Origin: Eremophila alpestris peregrina
Taxonomy: Eukaryota > Chordata > Aves > Passeriformes > Alaudidae
Length of the DNA stretch: 64,000 nt
Direction: 5' to 3'
Assembly (NCBI GenBank): GCA_009792885.1
Contig: WMCF01000029.1
Location: forward strand, 4,358,000-4,421,999
A program made the position numbers and the translations under genes. Below the pieces are notes generated by a model, which did no database searches, was not told where the DNA came from, and was given only the letters and a program-made list of their open reading frames with translations. Shown here one piece after another: positions 38,463-53,400 of the stretch (within the stretch, counting starts at the first letter, position 1; each line of letters starts with the position of its first letter).

Positions 38463-41400
38463 GTTTCATTTTCTTCTAGGATTCCTGTTGCATTTCCATC
38501 TGGAGATGCTAGTTCCCTCAGCAAAAATATTATGATGTATGCCTGCCCTGTCTTTGTAAAAGACACCAGCAGTGCTGCACATCAGAAAACAATGGACTTT
38601 CCAGATAATACTCTAGCAAATAAAGGACCAAGCTTTGCCCAGGACAGTGCAAATGTGAATATAATTTCTCCTGTGGTAATGATGATTTCCAAACACATAG
38701 ATGGCTCTCTGAACCAGTGGGCAGTTACTTTTGCTGATAAATCAGCTTTCACTACTGTGCTAACTGTGTCCCATAAGTTCAGGTACTGTGGGCACCGTTT
38801 CCACCTCAATGATCTGGCCTGCCACTCAGTCTTACCATTGCTGCTGACATCTTCTCACCACAATGCTCTGCTGACTCCTGACTCAGACACCTCCTGGGAC
38901 TCCGACAGGATACACAGGATGATGGATCCTATCAAACACAGGAGAGGTTCTTCTAAGCAGCAGCTTAAAAATGCAGCAACCCGTACATTCCATGACCCAA
39001 ATGCAATCTACAGTGAGCTGATTCTGTGGAGAGTAGACCCCATAGGGCCTTTGTCCTACACTGGAGGGGTGTCTGAGCTGGCCCGAATTAACTCCCTTCA
39101 CACCTCCGCTTTCTCCAACGTAGCCTGGCTTCCAACACTGATTCCCAGCTATTGCCTTGGTGAGTGTACCTGGCATGTTTCCATACTGAGATGGCACTGG
39201 GAGTTGTAGAATTAATTTGTTAAAATGAATTACTGTTTTATTTGGAGTATATTTACATCAACTTTTCAAAAATTTCCTTTTACTACGCAAATTAAGGATT
39301 TTTACTTTGTTTGTGGCTAAGCTACTGCAAAACCCTTGCTGTGGTGAGTGTGTCTGCAGTCCCTGTGGATCAGCTGACACTCAGGAACTCCTTTGTGTGA
39401 GTAAGCACTCCTTGCTCCCACAGAGAACAAGATGCTGCCTTTCCCCAGTGCTTCAGGCTGTTTCCTTGAGTGCTCTCTGCACTGATGTGGTTTGCAAATG
39501 CAGGTGTGCTGGTGGCTTAGGCTGCTGGCCATGTGCAGCTGCAGGGGCAGTGGGTTGAACAGAACTAGTATTTGGACCACCTGAACATCAGAATTATTGG
39601 GCAAGTGTTCCAGTCAAAATTGGCATTATCAATTCCTTTAATATGCTGGCTAAAAACTGCTTAGGAGGCCCTGAAACAATACTGAAGTTCTTCAGACCAC
39701 CAGAAGCTTACAAAAGCCTGGTTGGAGCCCAGGATATTCATAAACAAATAGACTACATAAACTTTCCAAAACTGCAAGTAACACTCTTTCAGAGGTTAGA
39801 CTGTATAACATCTGATGTGTGATGCCCTTGGCCAGTTCTTCAGTTTTTATTTTGTAATTTTGGGGCTTTCCATTGCAGTGAAGAAAACTGTTCATACAAA
39901 TGTTACTCTATCACCTATCTGTCACACAGATACTTATTTTCTAATTATCACAAGGATGCTGTTATAATAGTTGTCATCTTTGTATGCAGTACTAAAAGCC
40001 ATTTGTGCTGTGGGTGCAACGTCAAATTTTATACTAATGCCAGGTTATAAATACATAATATATTTGATTTAAAACAAACAAATTCATTTTCTCTGCTTAA
40101 ACAGTAACATTCTGGGCTGTCTGCATCCCACAAACTGTTCTAAACACAGATAATGAGCTGCATTCTTGTAGTTTAGAGGAAAATGTATATCATAAAAGAA
40201 CATCTCATATCAAGCCTGTTGTATATACTGTTGAGAAGCAAAAAAAGACACCCTTACAAATGTTCATATTCTATTCAGAACTGTAGACAGATCTATTTCT
40301 CCCTCCACTTTTATATGTTCACTTCCAACTGCAGGGCAGAAGGGAATATTCATAGAGGTGAATTTTATGCAAAGAGCCTAGGGTCAGGAAACAAGGAAGA
40401 AGGCTATGGCTGAATAGTTTCCCCTTAGACTCCTACCCTGAATTGTCTGTGACAACCCTGGGAATCTGGAGTTGGCTCTTGCAAGCAGTGCCCTGGAGGT
40501 GACAGTGAATCAAACATCACCAGAGTAAGGGATGGCAGCATTCCCTTAGGTGTACTACTGGGGGTTGTGTGAATAGTGTTTGTAAACATACATGAGTTCA
40601 GCTTGGATTATTGAACATTTTTCAGGAGTTCTGGTTACATTCATGGACAGAAAGGGAATTATTTCAAAGTTCAAAAGATGGTGTATTAATGCACACATTT
40701 GCTTAGGATTTTTGCTTCAGTGCTTTATGAAAATTATGTTTGAAACATGTTCATATGCTGAGGATTGTAATAGACTACTTGATGCCTTTGGCTGCCATTT
40801 TTTTCTCCATGAATTTTTCTGTGTCCTCTATTAGGTACCTATTGCAACTCTGCCAGTGCTTGCTTTGTTGCATCAGATGGCAAAAACCTGAGGCTCTATC
40901 AAGCTGTTGTAGATGCACGAAAACTTCTGGATGAATTATCTGACCCTGAATCTTCTGTAAGTTTTATGTAGCAATGATTTGGTTTGAAACTCTTAAAAAC
41001 AACTAACATAACTCACTTTTTTCCCTGTTCCAGGGGTTTATCTTCCTTTAGTTCTCTGTGATTTTTGTGCCATTCCATGTATAGGATCCTATACATTACA
41101 TCTTGCATAGTTGCATGTTTTGCAGCTGTGTGTAAACATTAGCAGGAAAAATGCAACTATTACTACTAAAAGTGTCTGCACTGAAGCAAAATTTCCCATA
41201 CAGGTTTCCCCAACCTGTGGTGGCAGGTGGGAAAAGAAAAAATAGGATTTCTTAGTTTGTCCTCTCAGAAAAAGGGAGTCAAGAGCAAGAGGAAAAGTGA
41301 AAACAGAAGAGCAAGACTGAGGTGTATCCACCTAAATTCCATCTATATATGAGGAAGGGCAGAGATGGTGGGATATAAGGGAAACAGCTAAGGGTCATAT

Positions 41401-44400
41401 TAGTTTCTCTTTTTTTTCCAAGAACCAATTTTTTCATTCTTTTCATCTTTCATTTCTGTGATTTTAGGAAAAGTAAAGCCTGACCTTGTACTGTTATTGT
41501 ATAAAGGAGCACATATATAATTTTCTCCCATTCTTTTATTATTTTATAAACCATCCTGCAAGACAGGACCTGTCAGTATTCAGATCAGTCTGAAGAATCT
41601 GTCCTAGGAGCAATGATTGTGAACATTCCAGCAAAAATCAATAGAGCTTTCAGCTTATATCTAAGTTGTACTGATGGTGTTTCCTACATGTTGTGACAAA
41701 ACCCAAAGCTTGAAGAAGTGAAACAGTACATTGTTTTTCATTGCACAGATGCATTATGTGGTGTTATGCAAGGATAAATCTTTAAATTAGCAATATTTAG
41801 CTTCCATAAAAACTGGTGTTTCATCCCCATGAAGAGCTAGTGACTCACAACAGTGCACATGCTTTGATAAACACATTAGTCATGAGTGTCAAAGTGACAA
41901 CTGCAAGAACTCTGTTGTGGTTTGTGCCAACAAGAAAAATTGAAGCATCAGTTTATCATAAGCAGCTGCAATTTTCTTCTGTCTGAAGGAAAAATATGCT
42001 AATTCTACTCATTTTTCTCTGTTTCAGAAACTTATTGGGGAGGTGTTTAATATTGTGAGCCAGCAATCTACTGCTCGACCAGGATGTATCATTGAGCTCG
42101 ATGCAATAACTAACAAAGTAAATAAATGGCTGACTCTTTAAGGGTATCACATAAGGGTGTTGAATAACTTTGCTAATTAGTCTAATCTGTTGAAAGACAT
42201 GAAAGAGATGACATTTTTCTATGGTGACAATGACTGCCTTGAATTTCTGTGAATATTGAGATACCTTGAGCATTTTACTAAGGCAATTTCCAGTTAGCTG
42301 CTAAGAGCTCAAAGCTCATTTCTAGAGTAAAGCTTTATTTTCTAAGCATAATTATTGAAGAAAACAAAACCTTACTAGAGAATGGTTTCCATGGTATCAT
42401 AATTTAAAGGAAATAATTACAATCCCCTCAAACCCAAGCAAACAAAATCCCAAACCTAGAACCTAGATCTAACTATCCAAAATGTAAGAATGATAGCCAG
42501 TTATGACTTCAAGCTTTCTGTGTTTGTATTGTAAAGTACATTTATTAATTAACACAGCTCACAGCTATACTTCTCAATCAAGCAGGTAGGATAATTAAAC
42601 TTCTTACTCAGTTATTTTGATGCTTTATGCTCCAGTGCTGTTTTCTGTTAGCAGCCTGTGAAAACAGTGAGTTTTGCCAATTTTAATTAGAAAACTGTAG
42701 GGTTTTGACATGGATAAATAAGTATTTCTCTATTGTCAATAAATTTCTATGTCTTTTATGTATCAGTAGCATAGAATCTTCAAATTTAAGTTCAGATTTA
42801 CAAAACATTTTCCTAGAATTTTTATAAATGAGTATAGGGAATACCATCTTGTTTCTCTGGAAAAAAAAGGTGTTTTGCAGCATAACTTTGCCATTGCTGT
42901 ATTTTGGGAATGTATTTTTCCTTACCAGCAGGGAAGGATTTCACCATGAGCAGCCTCCTGTGTAGCAGGGTAGAGTTACTGCAAAGAAATATGTTGCTGT
43001 CAGAAAAGACAGATGTCAAGATATCTGAGAGAAGGAAAATCTGCAATTTGTTCCCTTTTTCAGATTTCCTAAGTAATTCACTGCAGACATGTCTTCCTGC
43101 TGAAGTGGGATAAAAGTCTGAGATTTTTGCTGCTGTTATTTATTCAAGACCAAAGAAATAGAAATGAATCAGATACTAATTCATCTGTCAATAACTGCAG
43201 CAAAAGTGTTATTACAGAATTTGTCTATCCTGGCAGACCTCGGTGAAATCATTTCCATATACAAATGATGAGTTCTAGAACATGCTGTTCTTAATGTGAA
43301 AGGAAAATATTTGGATTCTCCCATGATAATTTTAAACTTTATAAGAGAAAGTGTTCCTCATTGGTAGCTAGATTGCACAGAGGAAATAATTTCATTAACA
43401 CCAAATTTTGCTGTACTGTTCTGGAAGCATAACAATTGCTCAATGTTTCAGTGTGGCTCAAACACACAATTGCTTCATGTCTTCCAAGAAGACTTCATTT
43501 TGGGATACAAACCACATAAAGAAGATGTGGAAGGGAAGGAAACTGAGATATTTTTCCAGCCATCACAAGGTATAGCTTAAACTATAGCTAATATGAATAA
43601 ATTGATACCAAAAAATGTTCTTCAGGAATACTAAAATCTAGCTGGCATGTGGTAATTTACTTTTAAATGAGAGCCTGTGAAATTCAGTGAAATGGCTGTT
43701 ATATATTGCTCGTATGAATTGTTGCTAAATGGTGTTAAACCAAGACATTCTAATTGCTTAGAGTGAAACAACTTATATGACAAAGTACATTTTTCAAAGT
43801 ACTTACATTGTATATAAAAATATGAACAGAACAGCAGCACATTTTCTGCATCAATAGTTAGTTGCTGGTGATGATATCAGTATATCTTGCTTTCAAGTTA
43901 ATACAGTGGAAAGTCACTGAGGACTTTGGTAGGAGGCTTAAAACTTCAAAAGAAAAAGGAAGAAAGCAGGCAGGTAGAAGAGTCTTTATAATCTGGAAAA
44001 ATAATTCAAACTGAATGGGAAGGCAAATATTTAATAAATTTGCCATTAATACTCAGATTGTCTGTAAGTCAGTATCTATTTTGTAATTCTTCTGTTGTCA
44101 TGAGCAATCAAAATGTTAATTAAAGCATGCTACTGATTGTACTGTTTCAATATTTTGTTTTATAATTCAACAATATATTTCAAAGATGAAAATGGGGTTT
44201 TTATTGTCAATAGTTTTTAGATAATCTTTTGCTATGGAAAAACTATTTAGGTTGAATATAAATGTCGTGACCCTATATGAATATATATGTTTAAATATAC
44301 TATATATATACTATGTAAATTACAGGGTATCGCCCACCACCTTTCTCAGAGAAGTTCTACCTGGTAGTAATTGAAAAAGACAGTAGTGGCTGTTCTGTTC

Positions 44401-47400
44401 TTCAAATGTGGCATCTTCATCTCAAGTCTGTGCAAGCCTGTTTAGGTGAGTGAGTGGTTGTAATTTTCTTAGAGATATTTCTATCATATTACTGGAGATA
44501 GAACAAACTTTGGTATTTTACTGTAAAACAAATTGTGTCACCTTTGCCAAGCAGGAGCTTAAACATCAAGAATCTTCAGAATAATAAATCAGTGTAATAG
44601 AAGTAGTAACATTCCTTACAAACTTGGTTGCATTCTATACTAATAACAATATAAAAATGTTGATGGGGGTGAGTAAGGTACTTAAGCAGCCCCTTCTTTA
44701 TTCCAAACTATCAGTATTTCAGAATGTTATGGATGTCTTAAATGAATAGTCACAGCATGCAATAAAACTGACACAGCCTGCACACATCATATAATTATTT
44801 TGTGTGCAACTTGAGCTCTTGTAATAACCAATAAATTTGATTATCAGATATTCATGCCTTGTCCTGACACATAAATTTTAACACTGCTGGCATTTTTTTT
44901 ATACAGCAAAACCAACTGAAGCATCTTCAGCCGATAATAAGCTTAGTGTACCTGAGCAGAAGACTGTGGATTCTTCTCCAGATGTATCACCTGGCATAAG
45001 TCCCATACCACGATCTTCATCCATTGCTAACCTTCAGACTGCTAGTAAACTCATCCTGAGCTCCAGACTTGTGTATAGCCAACCCCTGGATCTTCCTGTT
45101 GGTGTGGAAGTAGTAAGAGCAACTCCTTCAGCAGGTAACTTTAAGAATTTTTTTCTATACAGTTGGTCCATTTATTTACCTCCTGTTTTATAGAATTGTA
45201 CCTCCCCAGCCTATAAGATTTACTGATACAGGAAACACAGGATTGAAAAGGTGCTTTCAAATCATCATGCCCATGTCATGTTATTCTTCTGTAAAAGTAT
45301 CAAATCCCCATAGAAAAGTTATTCCTGAAACTTACTAATAGTTGGAAATGTAATTTTTAGTATTAATCTATTAATGAACAATTTATACCCACTTGCTCAT
45401 TTGTCAGCATTCCTGTGTTTGGTATATAGTGGTTTTTTTTACCTGATGCACTTATACCTTCTTCTGTTGGTCTTTCCGTCTTTCCTGTTGTTGTTTTTTT
45501 CCCTCTCCCTCTTAGGTTTCCTTTTGGTAGGCTATATGAGCCTAACCATAACTTCCTTAATCTCATCTGATGAAGGTTTTGTATTCCTCTCATTCTTCTA
45601 AGAGCCCTTCTCTGAATTAGTTCAGTTCCAATTTATCTTCTTCAGATAGTGACCAGAAATGCAGATGATAAGTAATGTTCAAGCTGCAAGACTGTTACTA
45701 GCTCTGATATTATTTGCCCTTATCCAAATCCAAATTAAAAAAATAACTCCAGGCTGTAAAGTTCTCTAGCAGCAGGCAGACAGTGTTATGTCTGCCTAAA
45801 TCATATAGGCATGCTACTATCTATTACTAAAAGTGAATATGTTTGTTCTGACTCCAGGTCACTTGAGCTCCTCATCAATATACCCTGTCTGCCTCGCCCC
45901 GTATTTGATAGTGACGTCCTGTTCGGACAACAGGGTGCGGTTCTGGAGGTGCACTGTGGAGACAGACCTGAGCAGCAGAACTGAGGAGAAGGAGACCTAC
46001 CACTGGAGAAAATGGCCTTTAATGAACGATGAAGGGGAAGACAACAGCAGTACAGTGAGCATAGTAGGAAGGCCGGTTGCTGTTAGCTGTTCTTACACGG
46101 GACGCCTTGCAGTAGCATACAAACAACCCATACAGCATAATGGGTTTGTTTCCAAAGAATTTTCCATGCATGTTTGTATACTTGAATGTGAGTCTACTGG
46201 AGGATCTGAGTGGGTTTTGGAACAGACAATTCACCTGGATGATTTAGTTAAGGTTGGAAGTGTACTTGACTCAAGGGTCAGCGTGGATAGTAATTTATTT
46301 GTTTACAGTAAGTCCGATGCTTTTTTGAATAAGGACAAATACCTGGTGCCCAGTATCAAGCATTTGGTGCATTTGGACTGGGTTTCAAAAGAAGATGGTT
46401 CGCATATACTGACAGTTGGAGTGGGTGCCAACATCTTCATGTATGGAAGGCTTTCGGGTATTGTAACAGATCAAACCAGCAGCAAAGAGGGAGTGGCTGT
46501 CATCACCCTGCCACTGGGAGGGAGCATAAAACAAGGTGTGAAGTCCAAGTGGGTGTTGCTGAGGTCCATTGACTTGGTTTCGTCCGTGGATGGCACTCCT
46601 TCCCTGCCCGTGTCTCTGTCCTGGGTTAGGGATGGAATACTGGTGGTGGGGATGGACTGTGAAATGCACGTTTATGCCCAGTGGAAACACTCAGTCAAGT
46701 TTGGTAATGGAGAAAGTGATGTCTTCGCTGCTGAAGACTCAACAACACAAGATTCATTCAAAACAAGTGCAGTAGTGAAGAAGACCAGTGTGATTGACGG
46801 GGCGGGTGTTGTGGATGATGTTTTTGGCACTCCAACTGTAATTCAGGATGGGGGCCTCTTTGAAGCTGCTCATGTACTTTCACCTACTCTACCCCAGTAT
46901 CATCCAACCCAGTTGTTGGAACTGATGGACCTGGGTAAAGTTCGCCGAGCCAAAGCCATTCTGTCCCATTTAGTTAAGTGCATTGCAGGGGAAGTTGCAA
47001 TAGTCAAAGACACAGAAGCTGGAGAAGGGACTGGTCCCAAACGCCATCTCTCTCGCACCATCAGCGTGAGTGGCAGCACTGCCAAGGATACCATCACTGC
47101 TGGGAAGGATGGCACCCGAGACTACACAGAGATAGACTCCATCCCCCCACTGCCCCTGTATGCACTGCTTGCTGCTGATCAGGATGCCACCTATGTTGCT
47201 GAAGAAACTTCTAAAATACCTCAGGGCTCTGAAGACCATACGAAGAGGAAAACAGAGGATCAGTACTCGGATCTGTTCCAGATTCAACCTGTTACAACTG
47301 AAGACTTTATAGATTTTGAGCCTGAAAAGAGGGAGAGTAAATCCAAAGTTATTAATCTGTCACAGTATGGGCCAACTTACTTTGGCCGAGAACACGCCAG

Positions 47401-50400
47401 TGTCCTTTCCAGCCACCTGATGCACTCAAGTCTGCCAGGCCTCACTCGACTGGAGCAGATGTTCCTTGTAGCTTTGGCAGACACTGTGGCCACGACAAGC
47501 ACTGAACTAGATGAGAACAGAGATAAGAATTACTCAGGTTAGTAACTGACATATTATTGACATTCTTGTTCTTCTCAGCAAAGGTAAACTTAGTCCTTGG
47601 GTATCTTGGGATAACAAAGCTGAAAGCTAGTATCACTTATTCAGGTTAGATACAGTAGGAAAGAAAAACAGAAATAAGTATCTACTTGTAGTTTATATGT
47701 AATAAATAACTAATAGTTCGGGTTCTCAGCAGCCTTAGAAACATGCATTCCTCTCACACTGTCGTGATAACTTGTATATATGTCTGCTGTAGTCAGCTGC
47801 ATATTCAGGATGTGTTTTATGGCACAGGAAGAGACACGTTAGATGAGTGTGGGCTCCGGTACCTGCTGGCCATGCGCTTGCACACCTGCCTGCTGACCTC
47901 CCTGCCTCCCCTGTACCGCGTCCAGCTGCTCCACCAAGGTAACCCTCCCCGGGAGGATGGCTTCACTCACACCATCTGCCTGCCTTTGGGTTATAATGTC
48001 AGATTTATACTATCTCTGCATTGATTTCCTATTTCATTATGGCCATTACCTTGCAAAGGCTTGGTGTAGGCTTCTCTACGTGCACTGTAAATAGCACAAA
48101 AAGTATAGCTCTAGAGTAAAAGATTCTGGCCTATCCAATTCCAGGCATGAATTAATTCCCCAACCAGATAAAACACAGACTGTGTATATAATTCATTTTT
48201 TCTGCTGGAAGAATTAAGACATTTCCTTACATGAGCATGGGTTTATCTTAAAAAATATTCTATTGTTATCATCACAACAGCGTTTGTTTTTTTTTTTTTT
48301 GCTCAATCTGAGTAAATACTGTTTTGAAATACTGAAAAGAAGTTACCACCTAAAGAGCAGAGAAAAAGGTTTCTGTCCCAAAATGGGTCTGCTTCTGTGA
48401 TAACAGAGTATTTTTCCTTCAGTTCTTCAGCATAATTCTTGCATATTTATGAATGGGGTAGTGAGAAATGATGAAAGAAGTACAGAGGAGAGGACATCCC
48501 TAACAAGCAAAAAGATAGTTCAGCTGTTCCTTTAACAGCTCCACTTCCTTTTGAGGGAATTGGTGTCTCTCAGATGTACCCAGCTCTTGGGTTGGAGACC
48601 CCACTTTGCATCCCTGACATATTCCATTTGCTTATTAGCAACTCTTGGTCTTCTGAATTGTGTGGTTTATGTTATTGTTTAGGCCTGTCAACTTGCCATT
48701 TTGCATGGGCTTTCCATTCTGAGGCTGAGGAGGAGTTGATCAATATGATTCCTGCTATCCAGAAGGGAGACCCACAGTGGTCTGAACTGAGAGCTATGGG
48801 CATTGGTTGGTGGGTCAGGAATATCAACACCCTCCGAAGGTGCATTGAGAAGGTACTTCTTACTGGTTACAGATTATAGCTCATCCTGTTAGATGTGCCT
48901 ACTATACTCAATTTCTAAGTCATTGAATGTAAAAATACATTTTCAAAGGTTACAGTTTAATCAAAGAATCCAGGACCAAAACAATTATCCTAGTATTCCA
49001 AATCAAATCCAGTTACATGAGAGTTGTATACTAAACCCAAAGAGTGTCCATTCAAGAAATACTTTTATTAGCTTAAGTATTTTTAAGTAATGGATTGCCA
49101 GAGGAATTTCACCTAATAGTATGAGTCACTGGAACAATTTTAAAGAAAATATTTTTATTTGCATATTCCTAATGTCCCACTGTGCTTGATAGGGGTTGCT
49201 ATCTGCAATAGTGCTGTTTTTCTGACTCTTAAAAGCATTTACAGTGTAGAGCTCTGTTACATAGGAATAAAACATTCTCACAGAAATTTCTTTGCTGTTT
49301 GGTAGGGATAATAGAGTCTACCTGTCCATCCTCTGTGACAAAGAACACAGGTTATTTAGCTAAAAGCAGCTTTTATATTTTCATCGATAATAGTAGGCTT
49401 TGTTCACTACAGGTTGCCAAGGCTTCATTCCAGAGGAACAATGATGCCTTAGATGCTGCACTTTTTTACCTTGCTATGAAGAAAAAGGCAGTGGTGTGGG
49501 GTCTGTTTAGGTGAGTTGTGCTAACTTGAAGTTTGATTAAATCCTAATTGAACTAGGAATGCAAAGCACAACTCGTTCAAGAGTAGAGTTTAATTTCAAG
49601 TAATGTTGTTTGAGTGATAGTGTGCCAAGGAACATAATAAATAGCTCTATACATTGCATTTCTTTATACAGGTCCCAGCATGATGAAAAGATGACTGCCT
49701 TCTTCAGTCACAACTTCAATGAAGACCGATGGCGTAAAGCTGCTTTAAAAAATGCTTTTGCTTTGTTGGGGAAGCAACGTTTTGAGCAGTCAGCTGCATT
49801 TTTCTTGCTAGCAGGTTCACTAAAAGATGCTATAGAGGTATCCACTTTTGAGAATTAAGTTTCAGTTTCTAATTTGACCTGTTACTGCATCCTGTTCTCT
49901 GTTGAAGTTTTCACAAGGTGTGGCAGCACAAATGGGATGGTACGTCCACACAGGACCCCCTTGTGCCCTGTGACATACCATTTACCTCCACACTACTGTG
50001 AAAAGCCCCTGGGAAGCTGATTTGAAGGCCAGAATAATTGTTCAGATACACATTCCTCAGTGGAAGCACTCTTGGGAGTACCAGCTGTGACCCTTCTGGC
50101 AAAACTTTGTTTGAACTGCACAGTTAAGTTGTAGCACTCTGTTCTGCCTCCAGCTATTCTGCATGACCTATTGGCACAAGCTAAAGTAAAATAAAGTGAA
50201 AAAAAAGAAGTCAAGAGTTCTCTGCTGAAGCAGTTCTGGGATCCCTTTTTAGTGGAGCTATGGTGCTGCTCACCACAAGGGATGTGGGAGCTGTGAGAAG
50301 GATCATAAGCTCTCAGGAGAGGATGGGAGTTAGAGAACCTTTAGAATACCTGCCTATTTATTTATAGTATGTTTGTCTTCACTTGAGAATGTATTTTCCT

Positions 50401-53400
50401 CAGAGATGTAACTCTGCATAAGATGGTGTGAAAAATATCTTACCACTGATGTAGTAATATGAAAGTGTGCAACTATTCTACTAGATAGAATAAAAATAGA
50501 CATCTTTATCTTCTGCTATATTAATTTTTAATGCTATGTACTGCTATGCATATTAAAATCCCTAAAATAGAGAAAAGCACATCTCTTTCCAAACAGAAGA
50601 AATTGTTACTTGGATATATATCACCACATTTTTGACCTGAAGATTAATTTATACTTAAAAGAGCAAACAAGAGGAAAAAACCAGTATCTGTTCTGTAAAC
50701 ATATATTGCTATTCACTTTATTGTCTAGAACTCCCTCTCCCTCATAAAACAACCTTTTCTTCACTGCTTATCATAGGTGTGCCTTGAGAAAATGGAAGAC
50801 ATCCAGTTGGCCATGGTCATTGCTCGTCTGTATGAATCAGAGTTTGAAACCTCTGTCACCTACACCTCCATCCTCTATGAAAAGATTTTGGGTTGCCAGA
50901 AGGATGGAACTGGATTCAGCTGTACTAAGTTGCATTCTGATCCATTTCTGAGAAGTATTGCATACTGGATAATGAAAGATTACACACGAGCACTGGACAC
51001 GTTACTGGAACAAACACCCAAAGATGATGATGAAAACCCAGGTAAGGGAAAAAAATATTAATCTGATGGGGCAAACTTATTCAGAAAAAGAAGAGTGGGA
51101 GAAATGCTTTAAAAGAGTATGAATATCTGTTTTCAATTCTTTCCAAGGGTTGTCTTCAACCTTCTAATACCAAACTTAGTTCCTGCTGTCAGCTAAGCTC
51201 AGAATAGCTGTCTTTGTTTGGCACTTCCATACAATATTTCTCCTGTAGTGAATGCTGGTTGCTCTTTTTACCAGTGGACTTAGACTCTTATTCTTGCTTC
51301 TAGGAATTAGCAGTATTGTAACAGGATTTCCTATCACATCTCTTCAAGATTAATGTTAAGTGACAGGTGGCTACATACAGTCTATAGGAATTTCCTTGGG
51401 GAAATCTCTACCTGGATGATCATCTCAGCTGCCTTTAGCTTAGCTGAGTGCAATGTAACTGCAAGGCAAATGAAAGAATTTGTGTCTTTCTACTCATCCT
51501 GCTCATACCTTTATTCTTTTTGTGAAGAATAAGTAATTACTTCATTTTATTTTGGTAACTGGACTCAAAATTGTCATTGTTTATGTGTTTTGATAAATCT
51601 CTAATGCAGGAAATAACTGCAAAACAGAATACTACCATCTAAAAGACATTTTCAATAGATGTCATATCTGTTTAATTCCTCAGTTATTGTCAAGTCCTGC
51701 AATCCTGTGGTGTTCAGTTTTTACAACTACCTTCGGACCCACCCTTTGCTCATCCGAAGATACTTCAGCTCACCAGAAGGAACTCTGGCCACCTTAGGTC
51801 TAAAAACTGAGAAAAGCTTTGTTGATAAAATTAATCTAATAGAAAGAAAATTATTCTTCACTACTGCAAATGCTCATTTTAAGGTGGGCTGCCCTGTACT
51901 AGCCCTTGAAGTCCTTTCCAAAATTCCAAAAATAAGAAAAAAGTCTACTGTAGCTGGAGAAAAAGATTCATCCAGTCCTTCAATCCAGGTTGATGTTTCA
52001 GATTCCAAAACCCTACAGGACGGTGCTGGAAGTGGTGATATAGACTGGTCAAAACCCATTTCAACTTCCTTTGCTTTGGACAGTACTGCTGAATCTTCAG
52101 CACAATTTGACTGGAGTCAACCAGCAGTAAAATTTGATGATGAGCCACTTACTCTTGATTGGGGTGAAGACAAAAATGAGTCAGATGAAGAAGACAAGGA
52201 TGTTGGGATAATGATGAAAAAGTCTGATTCTAAGAGTGAAGATGAGAGGACCTCAGACACCAGCATGGCTCAAACACCACATGGGGACGTTTCTGAGGCA
52301 GGAGACACTGAGGTTGATGTTATTGCTGAGCAACTGAAGTTCAGAGCCTGTTTGAAAATCCTTATGACTGAACTGAGGACTTTGGCCACGGGTTACGAAG
52401 TGGATGGAGGAAAGCTCAGGTTTCAGCTGTACAACTGGCTGGAAAAAGAGATTGCCGCTATGCATGAAATATGCAACCACGAGGCAGGGGACAAAGAGTA
52501 CTGTAAAACATACACCAAAGTCAACGGGGACCTGCTGGACCCTGAGGATATCACGGATAAGCCGGACATTGGCTCGTACGAGCGGCACCAGATCGAAAGG
52601 CGGCGGTTACAGGCAAAGAGAGAACACGCTGAGAGACGCAAGTGGTGGCTGCAGAAGAACCAAGCCCTTCTCAGAGTCTTTCTCAGTTATTGCAGTCTTC
52701 ATGGGGCACAAGGTGGAGGTTTAGCATCTGTAAGGATGGAGCTCAAGTTCTTGCTGCAGGAGTCACAGCAGGTAAAGCAAATTCAGCTCATCTCTACTGA
52801 TGAGTGTGAACAGTTCTAGACTCAGTTGTGTCAAATGCATGAGTTTGTGCCCAGACAGATGCTGCTGATGTTCTGCAAGTCTAATGGTCATGATAGTTTT
52901 AATATTCTTGGAGAAAGAACTTGCTAATTAAGTGTGCTGCTTTTCCCAATATGGATTATTTGTTAGTAAAGAATCTGCTGTGTGACACTGAGGATCAGGC
53001 TAGTTATGATAATGGAATATTAATGTTGCTGTTTTATATTGTAGCTGCAGCGCTGTATGTGTTACTATGACATAATTTGGGTCACAATTTCTAAGTACCT
53101 ATACAATAAATTGAATTCACAGTTACTGAAATAAAACAAAACCACATTCCTAGACCTCTGCAGATCATGCAGATGAGCTAAAAGGAGTGGGGTCTTAGCT
53201 TCAGGAAGTCAGACAGGGTACCACTCTCTTTACTCTGTTATGGCATTTTCTACATTTTGTACAAAAAGAGATATTTTACAGCAAATGTTAATTACTGCAC
53301 TGAGCTACAGCAGATAGTCTGATACTGGGCAAGTCTTTTAACATGCTCTAGTCCTAGATTTGTCCTGTTTTGAATAGGGGCAACAGACAGCTGTTTTGGT

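Noticed and set aside
39307..39558. Cys-rich 83-codon frame in intron 12
   Set aside because: It has no signal or domain pattern I trust and is not in phase with the flanking exons.
42904..43113. Possible extra exon in intron 14 after taccag
   Set aside because: Joined in the required phase 0 it hits TGA within a few codons.
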